Source of the DNA: Candidatus Villigracilis affinis | Lineage (GTDB): Bacteria; Chloroflexota; Anaerolineae; Anaerolineales; Villigracilaceae | DNA length: 64,000 nt | Assembly: GCA_016718275.1 (NCBI GenBank) | Contig: JADKEA010000006.1 | Coordinates: 1 to 64,000 of the forward strand | Direction: 5' to 3' | Shown: positions 16,625 through 24,344 of the stretch, in pieces | How the letters are laid out: every line of letters starts with the position of its first letter | Numbering within the stretch: the first letter of the stretch is position 1 | Position numbers and translations under genes: made by a program | Notes under the pieces: model-generated | What the model saw: only the letters and a program-made list of their open reading frames with translations | Told to the model about the DNA's origin: nothing | The model's database searches: none

Positions 16625-17341
16625 ATGTCAAATTACGAACAGACCGTTTTTATTTCGTACGCATGGGGCGGTGAACGTGAAGAAATTGTCGATCAAATTG
16701 ACAAAGCTCTGCAAAAACGCGGAATCAAGATCACGCGTGACAAGCGCGACCTGGAATACAAGGGATCCATCAAGGAATTCATGGAGCGCATCGGGCAGGG
16801 CAGCAGCGTGATCGTGGTCATCAGCGACAAATATCTGCGCTCCCCCAACTGCATGTTCGAGTTGATCGAGATCGCAGAAAACAAACGCTTCCATGACCGC
16901 ATCTTCCCGATCGTTTTGGCGGATGCAAATATTTACGACCCCGTAAAAAGAATAGAATACGTCAAATATTGGGAAGGCAAGCGGTCTGAATTGGCCGAAG
17001 CCATGAAATCCCTGGACCCTGCGAATTTACATGGCATCCGGGACGACATGGACCTATACGACCGCATCCGTGATAATATCTCGGGGCTTTCCAGTGTTTT
17101 AAAAGATATGAACGCTCTCACCCCGGAGATGCACAAGGATTCTGACTTCGAGGTTTTGTACAACGCCATCGACAAAAGAATGAAGAAAAAAACAGCGGCA
17201 TCCACAGCCAAAGGACAAAAATCATCCAAGGCCGATAAACCCAAGTCTGCGGATGGGGGAGTCAGCGTTAACAAAATAGAAATTGGCGGCAATGTCGACG
17301 GGAAAATCATAATCGGCAACAACAATCGCATCAATGACTGA
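16625..17341 (+). CDS. TIR-domain effector with C-terminal IGGNV/GNNN motif
   Basis: ATG 16625 is chosen because AAGGAG lies 7 bases upstream; in-frame ATGs at 16583 and 16598 are weaker alternatives. The 238-residue protein has an N-terminal TIR domain (about 6-135): TVFISYAWGG, then IVVISDKYLRSPNCMFELIE, where Glu79 sits at the position of the catalytic Glu of NAD-cleaving TIRs. A charged middle with a Lys/Ala/Ser linker (about 185-218) leads to a C-terminal segment IEIGGNVDGKIIIGNNN. The same motif opens the next protein. It is probably the effector of a STAND-gated system. Confidence 0.8.
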   Translation: MSNYEQTVFISYAWGGEREEIVDQIDKALQKRGIKITRDKRDLEYKGSIKEFMERIGQGSSVIVVISDKYLRSPNCMFELIEIAENKRFHDRIFPIVLADANIYDPVKRIEYVKYWEGKRSELAEAMKSLDPANLHGIRDDMDLYDRIRDNISGLSSVLKDMNALTPEMHKDSDFEVLYNAIDKRMKKKTAASTAKGQKSSKADKPKSADGGVSVNKIEIGGNVDGKIIIGNNNRIND

Positions 17342-17396
17342 CACGGAAAAAGCAGCGAACTCCCGTGAACACACCTGTTAACTTTTAGAGGTCTGC

Positions 17397-19670
17397 ATGG
17401 CAAATGTTTCAATCGGCGGCAATGTAACAGACAGCGTAATGGTTTTCGGAAACAACAATTATGTCGTCAAGATCGGGGATGTGAACGGCGGCGTGGTGAA
17501 CATCATCAAGCCATCCGATAAACCGAAAGTCTCGGCACGCCCCGCGCCCGTGATGTTGAAGCCGCGCGCATTTCCGTCGCTGCTGGACCGCACAGACGAA
17601 GCTGAAACCATCAAAAAGGCGGCAGAGCTTTCGGTTCCAGTCTCCGTTTGGGGGAAACAAGGCATCGGAAAAACTTCTTTCATCCGCCATCTGGCACACA
17701 CCCTTCCCACCAACAGATATCCAAACGGAGTGATCTACCTCAGTGTCTCAAGCCTCGGGTACGAAGACCTGCTTCAGGCTTTATTCGATGCTTTCTTTGA
17801 AAGCGACAGCTCCTACAAACCGACCACAGCGGAAATTCTTCACGGGCTGCAAAAAATTTCCGCGCTTATTTTTCTCGACGACCTGCAGGTCGGGCGGGAC
17901 GAAACCATATCCATTTTGAATGCGGCACCCAGTTCCACATTTATCCTTATTTCCGCCGAGCGCAGTTTTTGGGGAGAAGGGGAAGCTGTTCAAATACAGG
18001 GATTGCCCGTTGGGGATTCGGTGCGGCTGTTCGAAAAGGAATTATCCCGTCCGCTTGAAACGGATGAAAAGATCACGGTGCCGAAGATTTGCAAACTGCT
18101 GCAGGGGCATCCGCTCAACATCCTGCAATCAGCATCCCTCGCGCGCGAAAGCGGAAAATCCCTTGAAGCGATCCTCAATGAAATAACGCACGAGAAGAAG
18201 GACGACAAGACCATGGCTTATATGAGCCTGGCCAACCTTTCCGATTCTGAAAAACAGATCATCGCATTGCTTGCGGCGGCGGGTGGAAATATCGTCGCAG
18301 CCGAACACATCAAGGGGATTTTCAAGGGGGACGACAAAAAGTTGGATATCCAAGGGTTGATCAAGCTCGGGCTTGTACAGGCACACAGCCCAAAGTTCAG
18401 CGTGACCGATGCCTTCGCCGCCTCCATCACCGCAGCATGGGACCTGTCTTCGTGGCAGGACACCCTGTTGAATTATTCGATCAAATGGCTAAGCCAGCAG
18501 CCTTCATCCATGCTGGTGGAGGAATCCACGGACCTGCTGATCCACACGATCAAATCTGCGGGCGCAAGGAAGAAGTGGCGTGAAGTGATCCAGCTGGGGC
18601 GCGCGCTTGAAAAATTCCTGGTCTATTTCAAGCGCTGGCAGGCCTGGGCGGATATTTTGAAGTTGATCATCGAAGCGGCAAAAGCATTGAGCGACAGCAA
18701 AACGCAGGCCTGGGCATTGCATCAACTCGGAACCCGCGCCCTGTATCTGGGTCAGACCCAAGAAGCAACTTCGCTGCTGACAAAGGCGCAGAGCATCCGA
18801 AAAGCCATCGGCGATAAGGCCGGGCTTCGGGCGACAGAACACAATCTAAAAACCATCAAGGGCGGATCGGGATGCGGAAAATTCCTGTCCTGTGCCGTGG
18901 CGGCAGGGATCGGGGCCACGGTGCTTGTAGGGATGGCCTGGCTGGTCATTAACGTGCTATTGCCTACGCCTCCCATCATCCTGCCCACGAATACACCTAC
19001 GGATGTACCAGCGGCCAGCCCCACGCCAACCCGTCCCCCATCCAAGACTCCGGAGCCCGAGCAGCCGCCGACAGTGCCACCCACTTCTACTTTTACTCCG
19101 CGCCCCACAAACACTCCTGTGCCAGTCTTGTTGTATGACTTCGTGGAAAGAGTGGACGAATCCTATTGGTTCAAATATTACACAACTTCGGATGGCGAGT
19201 TTACAGAAGACCTCACTTTTTTCTATGAGCCTTTCACGCCAAGTCCCGAGTCTTACATTACCCAGTATCAGGACGCCTATACAGGCTGGGACTTCAACGT
19301 TCGCTTAATGAACGGGGAATCCTACGACAAGGTTTTACTGAGCTATCCTCTATACGAGTATTTCAAGGTCTTCGGAGATTACACAGTAAAGATCGACAGA
19401 CCAGCGCCAGAGGCCTACCTTGAGTTGACCGCAGGGTTTAAAGATATCATCGTCGAGCCTGTGGAAGGCGTCATTTTCAGGGTCTATATAAACGGCAAGG
19501 TATATATCGAAGAACCGTATTACTTTGGAAATGAGCCGATAGAAACTGGAAAGCAAATCCGCCTTTCGAGCGGCACCTACGATTTCAGGCTTGAAGTGGA
19601 ATCAATGGACTCGTCTCCGTATGATTACGCCACATGGGCGAGTGTAAAGCTATGGGACAGGAAGCCGTAA
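17397..19670 (+). CDS. transmembrane STAND NTPase with N-terminal shared motif and NPCBM-like ectodomain
   Basis: The 757-residue protein starts at ATG 17397. Order: residues 4-21, motif SIGGNVTDSVMVFGNNN shared with the TIR gene; about 60-330, STAND/NB-ARC-like NTPase with Walker A GKQGIGKT (84-92), Walker B ALIFLDDL (about 155-162) and LLQGHPLNI, an equivalent of the GLPL motif; a winged-helix-like region; TPR-like helices (about 395-485); one membrane segment (about 496-522); a Pro/Thr-rich linker (523-578); and a beta-rich C-terminal domain ending YDYATWASVKLW, similar to NPCBM carbohydrate-binding modules. The ATPase must be cytoplasmic, so the C-terminal domain is outside. It is the likely sensor of the cassette. 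Confidence 0.78.
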   Translation: MANVSIGGNVTDSVMVFGNNNYVVKIGDVNGGVVNIIKPSDKPKVSARPAPVMLKPRAFPSLLDRTDEAETIKKAAELSVPVSVWGKQGIGKTSFIRHLAHTLPTNRYPNGVIYLSVSSLGYEDLLQALFDAFFESDSSYKPTTAEILHGLQKISALIFLDDLQVGRDETISILNAAPSSTFILISAERSFWGEGEAVQIQGLPVGDSVRLFEKELSRPLETDEKITVPKICKLLQGHPLNILQSASLARESGKSLEAILNEITHEKKDDKTMAYMSLANLSDSEKQIIALLAAAGGNIVAAEHIKGIFKGDDKKLDIQGLIKLGLVQAHSPKFSVTDAFAASITAAWDLSSWQDTLLNYSIKWLSQQPSSMLVEESTDLLIHTIKSAGARKKWREVIQLGRALEKFLVYFKRWQAWADILKLIIEAAKALSDSKTQAWALHQLGTRALYLGQTQEATSLLTKAQSIRKAIGDKAGLRATEHNLKTIKGGSGCGKFLSCAVAAGIGATVLVGMAWLVINVLLPTPPIILPTNTPTDVPAASPTPTRPPSKTPEPEQPPTVPPTSTFTPRPTNTPVPVLLYDFVERVDESYWFKYYTTSDGEFTEDLTFFYEPFTPSPESYITQYQDAYTGWDFNVRLMNGESYDKVLLSYPLYEYFKVFGDYTVKIDRPAPEAYLELTAGFKDIIVEPVEGVIFRVYINGKVYIEEPYYFGNEPIETGKQIRLSSGTYDFRLEVESMDSSPYDYATWASVKLWDRKP

Positions 19671-19691
19671 TTATTCACTAGGAGGGTTTGC

Positions 19692-19796
19692 ATGGCTAAA
19701 CAGAAAAAACAAGGGCAAACGCCGCAGGCGGATAATAACAGCATCGCTGTCGGTAATATTTTTATGGGCGGAAATGTCCATTTGCTTCAGGCATAG
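19692..19796 (+). CDS. 34-residue peptide carrying the GN/GGNV motif
   Basis: A short frame starts at ATG 19692 behind GGAGGG (19681-19686), one of the best ribosome binding sites in the cassette. It encodes a basic head (MAKQKKQGQTPQADNN) and a tail SIAVGNIFMGGNVHLLQA that resembles the IGGNV motif of the TIR and STAND proteins. It lies 21 bases after the STAND stop and 51 before the next gene. It could be a real peptide (seed, decoy or brake) or the remnant of a larger gene reduced to its N-terminus. Confidence 0.55.
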   Translation: MAKQKKQGQTPQADNNSIAVGNIFMGGNVHLLQA

Positions 19797-19847
19797 TACC
19801 GAAAATATAAAAAAGAAACCCAACATTAGCTATCAAGGAAGCGAAAC

Positions 19848-22800
19848 ATGGCAAAGGTCTTCGTCTCGTATTCACGCAAGGACATTGAGTTTGCAAAACG
19901 GCTCACCGAAGAATTGCAAAAAAGCGAGTTGGATTTCTGGGTGGACTGGGAAGGCATCCCACCCACTGTGGATTGGTGGAAGCAGATCGAAAAAGGCATT
20001 GAAGAAGCGGACGCTTTTCTCTTTCTCATTAGTCCCGACTCTGCCGCATCCAAAGTGTGCGGACTGGAAATAGACTGCGCTGTAAAAAATGGCAAACGGA
20101 TCATTCCGATTGTGGTGCGCGAGATCGAGTGGCAGGATACACCGCCTCAACTTGGCCATCTAAACTATATTTTCTTTAGTAGAGATGATGACTTTGATAC
20201 CGCAGTGAAAAAATTATTGACTGCCATACATACTGACTATGAATGGATGCAGACACATCGCCGCTTGCAGGTCAAGGCGCTAGAGTGGGAAAGAAACAAT
20301 CATGAAAATAGTTTTCTGCTGCGCGGTAAGGATTTGCAGGATGCCGAGTTCCAACTCGCCACGAACTCATCCAAGGAACCACATCCCACTGAATTGCAGC
20401 GTGACTACATAGATAAGAGCCGCCAGGTCGCTGACAGGCAGCGGAGAATCACAATGGGGATATCCGTTGTGGGGATTATTGCATTGGCAGGACTGGCGAT
20501 TTTTGGGTTTGTGCAGGCGGGCTTGGCAACTGTGAGTAGAAATGATGCACAAGCAGCAAGTACCTTAGCAGTTGCTAATAACTCTATTGCTCAGGCAAAT
20601 GCAGGGGAGGCGCTCAAACAAGCCAATATTGCTAAAAGCAGGGTGTTAATAATAAATGCAAACTCAAATCCTTCAGCAGTACAAACAAACCTGCTTCTCA
20701 GCATTGAGGCGTTTAATTTGGTTAAAGATTACCCCTCTGCTGACCGAATTTCAGCCGAACAATCAATACGTGATTCGCTTTCCCAAATTAGCGGAATCAC
20801 TTTAAACGAACCCCCTGTAATTGGATATTCGAATATCATCTACACCCTTGCCTTCAGCCCGGATGGAAATTGGCTGGCTACAGGGAGCGAGGATGCAACC
20901 GTCCGCTTGTGGGACGCGCGCAATCCATCCGCACAGCCCATTTTTCTGAAGGGGGATGAAGGTTCCAATTACACCCCTACCTTTAGCCCGGACGGAAACT
21001 GGCTGGCAACGATAAGCGACGATTCTATTGTTCGCTTGTGGGACGTGAATGACCTATCCGTAGATCCCATCGCGCTGAGGGGGCATGAGAGTCCTATCAC
21101 CACTCTTGCCTTCAGCTCGAATGGAAACTGGCTGGCAACGGGGAGTGATGACACCACCGTCCGCTTGTGGGATATGCGCAACCCATTCGCAGGCCCAATC
21201 GTCCTGAAGGGACATGAGGATTCCATCTACACGCTTACCTTCAGCCCAGATGGAAACTGGCTGGCAACGAAGAGCGCTGATCGCACCACCCGTTTGTGGA
21301 ACATGCACAATTTGTCTACAGGGCCCATTGTTCTACCACACACAGGAATCAACGATAAAATCGCTTTCAGTCCGGATGGAAACTGGCTGGCAACGGGGAA
21401 CGATTTATGGGACATGCGCGATCCATCCGCAGAGCCAATCTTTCTAGGTCTGAGTATAAGTGTGCAAGAGTGTAATATGAAAACTCTCGCCTTCAGTCCG
21501 GATGGAAACTGGCTGGCAGGGAGCGATGACAATAACGCCTGCTTGTGGGATGTGCGCGATCCATCATCCGCAACGCCCCCCCTCGTTCTGAGAGGACATC
21601 AGGATAACATCACCACCCTTGCTTTCAGCCCGGACAGTAACTGGCTCGCAACCGGGAGTGATGATAATACTGCCCGCTTATGGAACATATCTGATCCTTA
21701 CACGTACCTAGTCGATCCACCAAAACCCATCGTCTTGAAAGGACATGAAAGTTTCATCGCTACCCTTGCCTTTAGCCCGGATGGAAAGTGGCTGGCAACG
21801 GGAAGTTGGGACTCTACCGCACGCTTGTGGAATATGCCCAATACCTCTGTAGAACCTATCGTTCTGAGGGGAAACGAGAACATCGATTATCCTGTCAGCA
21901 TTTATGCTCTGGCCTTCAGTCCAGACGGAAACTGGCTCGCTACGGGGAGTGATACGGCCCGTCTGTGGGACATGCGCAATCCATCCACACAGCCTATCGT
22001 TCTGCAGCATGATGGCATCATTGATACCCTTGCCTTCAGCCCGGATGGAAACTGGCTGGCAGGGAGCGGCAACATCTTTACAGACACCATGTTAAAAAAT
22101 TGGGACCGCCAGCTGTGGGACATGCGCAATCCATCCGCAGAACCTATTGTTCTAAAGGGGCATGATGATTACATCACCATCCTTGCTTTCAGCCTGGATG
22201 GAAATTGGCTCGCTACGGGAAGCGATGACGCTACCGCCTGTTTGTGGGATATAAGCGATCCATCTGCACAGCCCATTGTTCTAAAGGGACATGAAGGCCC
22301 CATCACCACCCTTGCCTTCAGCCCGGATGGAAACTGGCTGGCAACGGGGAGCGACGACACTACTGCACGCCTGTGGGACAGGCGCAATCCATCCGCACAG
22401 CCCATTGTACTGAAGGGACACGAAAGCGGTATCGACACCCTTGCCTTCAGCCCCGATGGAAACTGGCTGGCAACAGGTAGCGGTGACGCCCGCCGCTTGT
22501 GGAACATGCGCAACCTATCCGCAAAACCAATCGTTCTAATGGGGCAAAGGTCTACCCTCTCTGCTTTTAGTCAGGATGGAAATTGGCTGGCAACAGTAAT
22601 GTATGAAAACACCGCCAGCTTGTGGGACATACACAATCCATCTGCAGGACCCATTGTTCTGAAGGGACATGAGGAGCGCATCACAACTCTTGCATTCAGC
22701 CCGGATGGAAACTGGCTGGCAACGGGAAGCAATGACAGCACCGCCCGCTTGTGGAATTTGAAGATCGATTATTTATTGAACAAAGCCTGCAGCGTGGTAG

Positions 22801-22919
22801 GGCGCAACTTCACTCGTGAGGAATGGACAGGTTACTTCCCAAATCAAGAATACCGCAAAACTTGCGAGCAATGGTCGCTACAGACAGAAACAACGGCATC
22901 ACCAACGCCAACACCTTGA
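19848..22919 (+). CDS. membrane-anchored TIR protein with 15 WD40 repeats
   Basis: The 1023-residue protein starts at ATG 19848 behind AAGGAAG. Order: TIR domain (1 to about 135) with KVFVSYSRKDIEFAKRL and CGLEIDCAV (Glu74 at the catalytic position); a conserved linker with ALEWERNNHENSFLLRGKDL; a membrane segment (about 203-225); a helical stretch; then 15 WD40 blades (about 330-970), most with FSPDGNWLATGS and RLWD; and a tail EEWTGYFPNQEYRKTCEQW common in such proteins. Fifteen blades make two propellers. With the TIR domain inside, the propellers face outside. The blades are very alike, so copy number may vary. Confidence 0.85.
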   Translation: MAKVFVSYSRKDIEFAKRLTEELQKSELDFWVDWEGIPPTVDWWKQIEKGIEEADAFLFLISPDSAASKVCGLEIDCAVKNGKRIIPIVVREIEWQDTPPQLGHLNYIFFSRDDDFDTAVKKLLTAIHTDYEWMQTHRRLQVKALEWERNNHENSFLLRGKDLQDAEFQLATNSSKEPHPTELQRDYIDKSRQVADRQRRITMGISVVGIIALAGLAIFGFVQAGLATVSRNDAQAASTLAVANNSIAQANAGEALKQANIAKSRVLIINANSNPSAVQTNLLLSIEAFNLVKDYPSADRISAEQSIRDSLSQISGITLNEPPVIGYSNIIYTLAFSPDGNWLATGSEDATVRLWDARNPSAQPIFLKGDEGSNYTPTFSPDGNWLATISDDSIVRLWDVNDLSVDPIALRGHESPITTLAFSSNGNWLATGSDDTTVRLWDMRNPFAGPIVLKGHEDSIYTLTFSPDGNWLATKSADRTTRLWNMHNLSTGPIVLPHTGINDKIAFSPDGNWLATGNDLWDMRDPSAEPIFLGLSISVQECNMKTLAFSPDGNWLAGSDDNNACLWDVRDPSSATPPLVLRGHQDNITTLAFSPDSNWLATGSDDNTARLWNISDPYTYLVDPPKPIVLKGHESFIATLAFSPDGKWLATGSWDSTARLWNMPNTSVEPIVLRGNENIDYPVSIYALAFSPDGNWLATGSDTARLWDMRNPSTQPIVLQHDGIIDTLAFSPDGNWLAGSGNIFTDTMLKNWDRQLWDMRNPSAEPIVLKGHDDYITILAFSLDGNWLATGSDDATACLWDISDPSAQPIVLKGHEGPITTLAFSPDGNWLATGSDDTTARLWDRRNPSAQPIVLKGHESGIDTLAFSPDGNWLATGSGDARRLWNMRNLSAKPIVLMGQRSTLSAFSQDGNWLATVMYENTASLWDIHNPSAGPIVLKGHEERITTLAFSPDGNWLATGSNDSTARLWNLKIDYLLNKACSVVGRNFTREEWTGYFPNQEYRKTCEQWSLQTETTASPTPTP
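20835..22758 (+). repeat. DNA-level tandem array of WD40 units inside the TIR-WD40 gene
   Basis: Fifteen units of about 120-160 bp share near-identical cores coding for FSPDGNWLATGS and for PxVLKGHE, with the DNA words GATGGAAACTGGCTGGCAACG and GGGACAT recurring. Similarity at DNA level as well as protein level points to recent duplication or gene conversion. Some units are shortened or altered (about 21360-21440 and 22060-22130). Confidence 0.8.
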
Positions 22920-22929
22920 TGAGATAACC

Positions 22930-23106
22930 ATGACTAACTCAGCCGACGAACTCAAAAAAGCAAAATATCTCCGCGGGTAGTGACATCAGCGGAAACATTC
23001 ATATCAGGAATATTTATCAACCCCCGAAGATGATATTCCCCTCCCCAGCGACGAGATCGAAAATGGGCTAACTCGTATCGCTCAACACCTCCCCACCACA
23101 TCATAA
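22930..23106 (+). pseudogene. decayed N-terminus of a fifth cassette gene
   Basis: ATG 22930 opens MTNSADELKKAKYLRG and stops. Other frames continue SDISGNIHIRNIYQPP and then DDIPLPSDEIENGLTRIAQHLP before a stop. Joined, they look like the start of a STAND-type protein: a short head, a GNIHI segment similar to the cassette motif, a Pro-rich turn and the first helix. At least two frameshifts and loss of everything downstream show decay. Confidence 0.5.
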
Positions 23107-23113
23107 CAACGAA

Positions 23114-23147
23114 AAAAGGGACGCTCTCATCTGAGAACGTCCCTTTT
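23114..23147. terminator. bidirectional intrinsic terminator
   Basis: AAAAGGGACG (23114-23123) pairs with CGTCCCTTTT (23138-23147), with TCTCA/TGAGA pairing inside. A-rich and T-rich flanks serve both directions. It closes the TIR/STAND cassette and the converging SUF transcript. Confidence 0.8.
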
Positions 23148-23159
23148 ACGATTTCAGTC

Positions 23160-23507
23160 TTATTCTTTCGGCATGCCGATAAAAATCACCCCATCCCTTA
23201 CCTGCACGGGATAGGCAGGGATATCCACCACGGCAGGCATGGACATGACCTTGCCTGTGCGTATGTCAAATTCAGCGCCGTGGCGCGGACAGACGATGTT
23301 ATGGTCTTCGAGCACCCCATCCCCCAGCGGACCATCATCATGAGTGCAGACGTCGCCGATTGCAAAGAGCTGGCCTGCAATATTGAAAATGACGATCGGT
23401 TTGTCACCCAGGTCAACGAATAGGCGTTCGCCGTTGGGAAGTTCCGATACGGGCGCGATCTCAAGATATTCAACTTTGGATTCATCAAGGGCGGTGTAAT
23501 TGAACAT
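23160..23507 (-). CDS. Rieske [2Fe-2S] ferredoxin, SUF-linked
   Basis: The 115-residue soluble protein has the two Rieske cluster motifs: CTHDDGPLGDGV (Cys-x-His) and CPRHGAEFDIRTGK (Cys-x-x-His), as in NirD-like and dioxygenase ferredoxins. It would carry electrons at low potential in the cytoplasm. It is the last gene of the SUF transcript. Rieske ferredoxins at the end of sufCBDSU operons are known in several phyla and may act as an electron donor or as a client of the assembly machine. Confidence 0.88.
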   Translation of the reverse strand: MFNYTALDESKVEYLEIAPVSELPNGERLFVDLGDKPIVIFNIAGQLFAIGDVCTHDDGPLGDGVLEDHNIVCPRHGAEFDIRTGKVMSMPAVVDIPAYPVQVRDGVIFIGMPKE

Positions 23508-23516
23508 AAATTCCTT

Positions 23517-23987
23517 TTATTGCGTGATCTGAAAAAGAATGTCCGCGTTATAACAGATGGGAGGGCAGCCTTCCCCATTGGGTTGGAATTCCTCGTATAT
23601 CGGTGTAAAGTCTTTGGTGTAAGTTTGCCCATCTATAACGACTTCAATGGTAACCGACTCTGGCGGATCAACATCGGTTGGCAAGGCAATGAACACCCCA
23701 TTCTCATTGCATGACTTCTCAAACGAGGCCTCAGGATTTGCATCACAGATTTGTGTGATCCTCTCGCCAGAAGGCAAAATCAAACTCACTTGATACTCCG
23801 CCCCACTCGGCAAGTCTGCAATGTCAATGGACAATCCACCGTTGCATCCGACCAGCGTGCAAATTTTTTGAGGCAAAACAGAATCACAGGATGTCAGTAA
23901 AAATGCACATGCAAAAAGACTTGAAATCACCCAGATGAATCTTTTACTCCACCAGAGAGTCGCTTGCTTCGCCGAGACCATACACAC
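23517..23987 (-). CDS. putative lipoprotein inside the SUF operon
   Basis: The 156-residue frame has a hydrophobic segment (about 18-33) ending in the lipobox LLTSC, then a Cys-rich beta-like mature part (QKICTLVGCNGGLSIDI, IYEEFQPNGEGCPPICYNAD). I do not recognise a family. The start at 23987 overlaps the sufU end by 44 bases and has AAGGCAGG upstream. The ATG two codons on is equally possible. Its position between sufU and the Rieske gene suggests cotranscription, but a role in cluster assembly is not evident for an exported lipoprotein. Confidence 0.6.
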   Translation of the reverse strand: MCMVSAKQATLWWSKRFIWVISSLFACAFLLTSCDSVLPQKICTLVGCNGGLSIDIADLPSGAEYQVSLILPSGERITQICDANPEASFEKSCNENGVFIALPTDVDPPESVTIEVVIDGQTYTKDFTPIYEEFQPNGEGCPPICYNADILFQITQ

Positions 23988-24339
23988 CTGCCTTCAACAC
24001 CTTCAAAGAGAGCAAGGCGCACTTCAAACGCACAGGACCCAGGTCAATACCGAGCATTTCGAGGATGGAATCCTTGTTGAGCTTCTTCACCTCTTCGAGC
24101 GGTTTGCCGATAATGGACTCCATCAACAAGTCGGCGGATGCCTGAGAAATCGCGCATCCGTGACCGTCGAAACGGGCATCGGTCACGAGGCCGTCTGTGC
24201 CTACACGCAAATCGATTTGGATGTGGTCGCCGCACAGGGGATTATTGTCAGCAAATGAGATATCATGCGGATCGAGTTTTCCTCGATATGAGGGGTTTTT
24301 GTAATGCTCAATGATTACTTCGCGATAGAGATCGTCCAT
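23944..24339 (-). CDS. sufU: Fe-S scaffold/sulfur-transfer protein SufU
   Basis: In SUF systems, SufU accepts sulfur from SufS at a zinc site and passes it to SufBCD. The 131-residue protein has all three Cys ligands (Cys36 in NPLCGDH with Asp38, Cys62 in GHGCAISQ, Cys107 in RLKCALL). The distance from Cys62 to Cys107 is IscU-like: the roughly 18-residue insertion typical of Firmicutes SufU is missing. The HscA-binding LPPVK of IscU is also absent (LGPVR). It follows sufS by 5 bases. Confidence 0.88.
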   Translation of the reverse strand: MDDLYREVIIEHYKNPSYRGKLDPHDISFADNNPLCGDHIQIDLRVGTDGLVTDARFDGHGCAISQASADLLMESIIGKPLEEVKKLNKDSILEMLGIDLGPVRLKCALLSLKVLKAGVYGLGEASDSLVE

Positions 24340-24344
24340 CTGTT

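Noticed and set aside
20835..22758. Regular repeats resembling a CRISPR or satellite array
   Set aside because: The repeats are in frame WD40 blades of one long gene; there are no short constant repeats with unique spacers of equal length.
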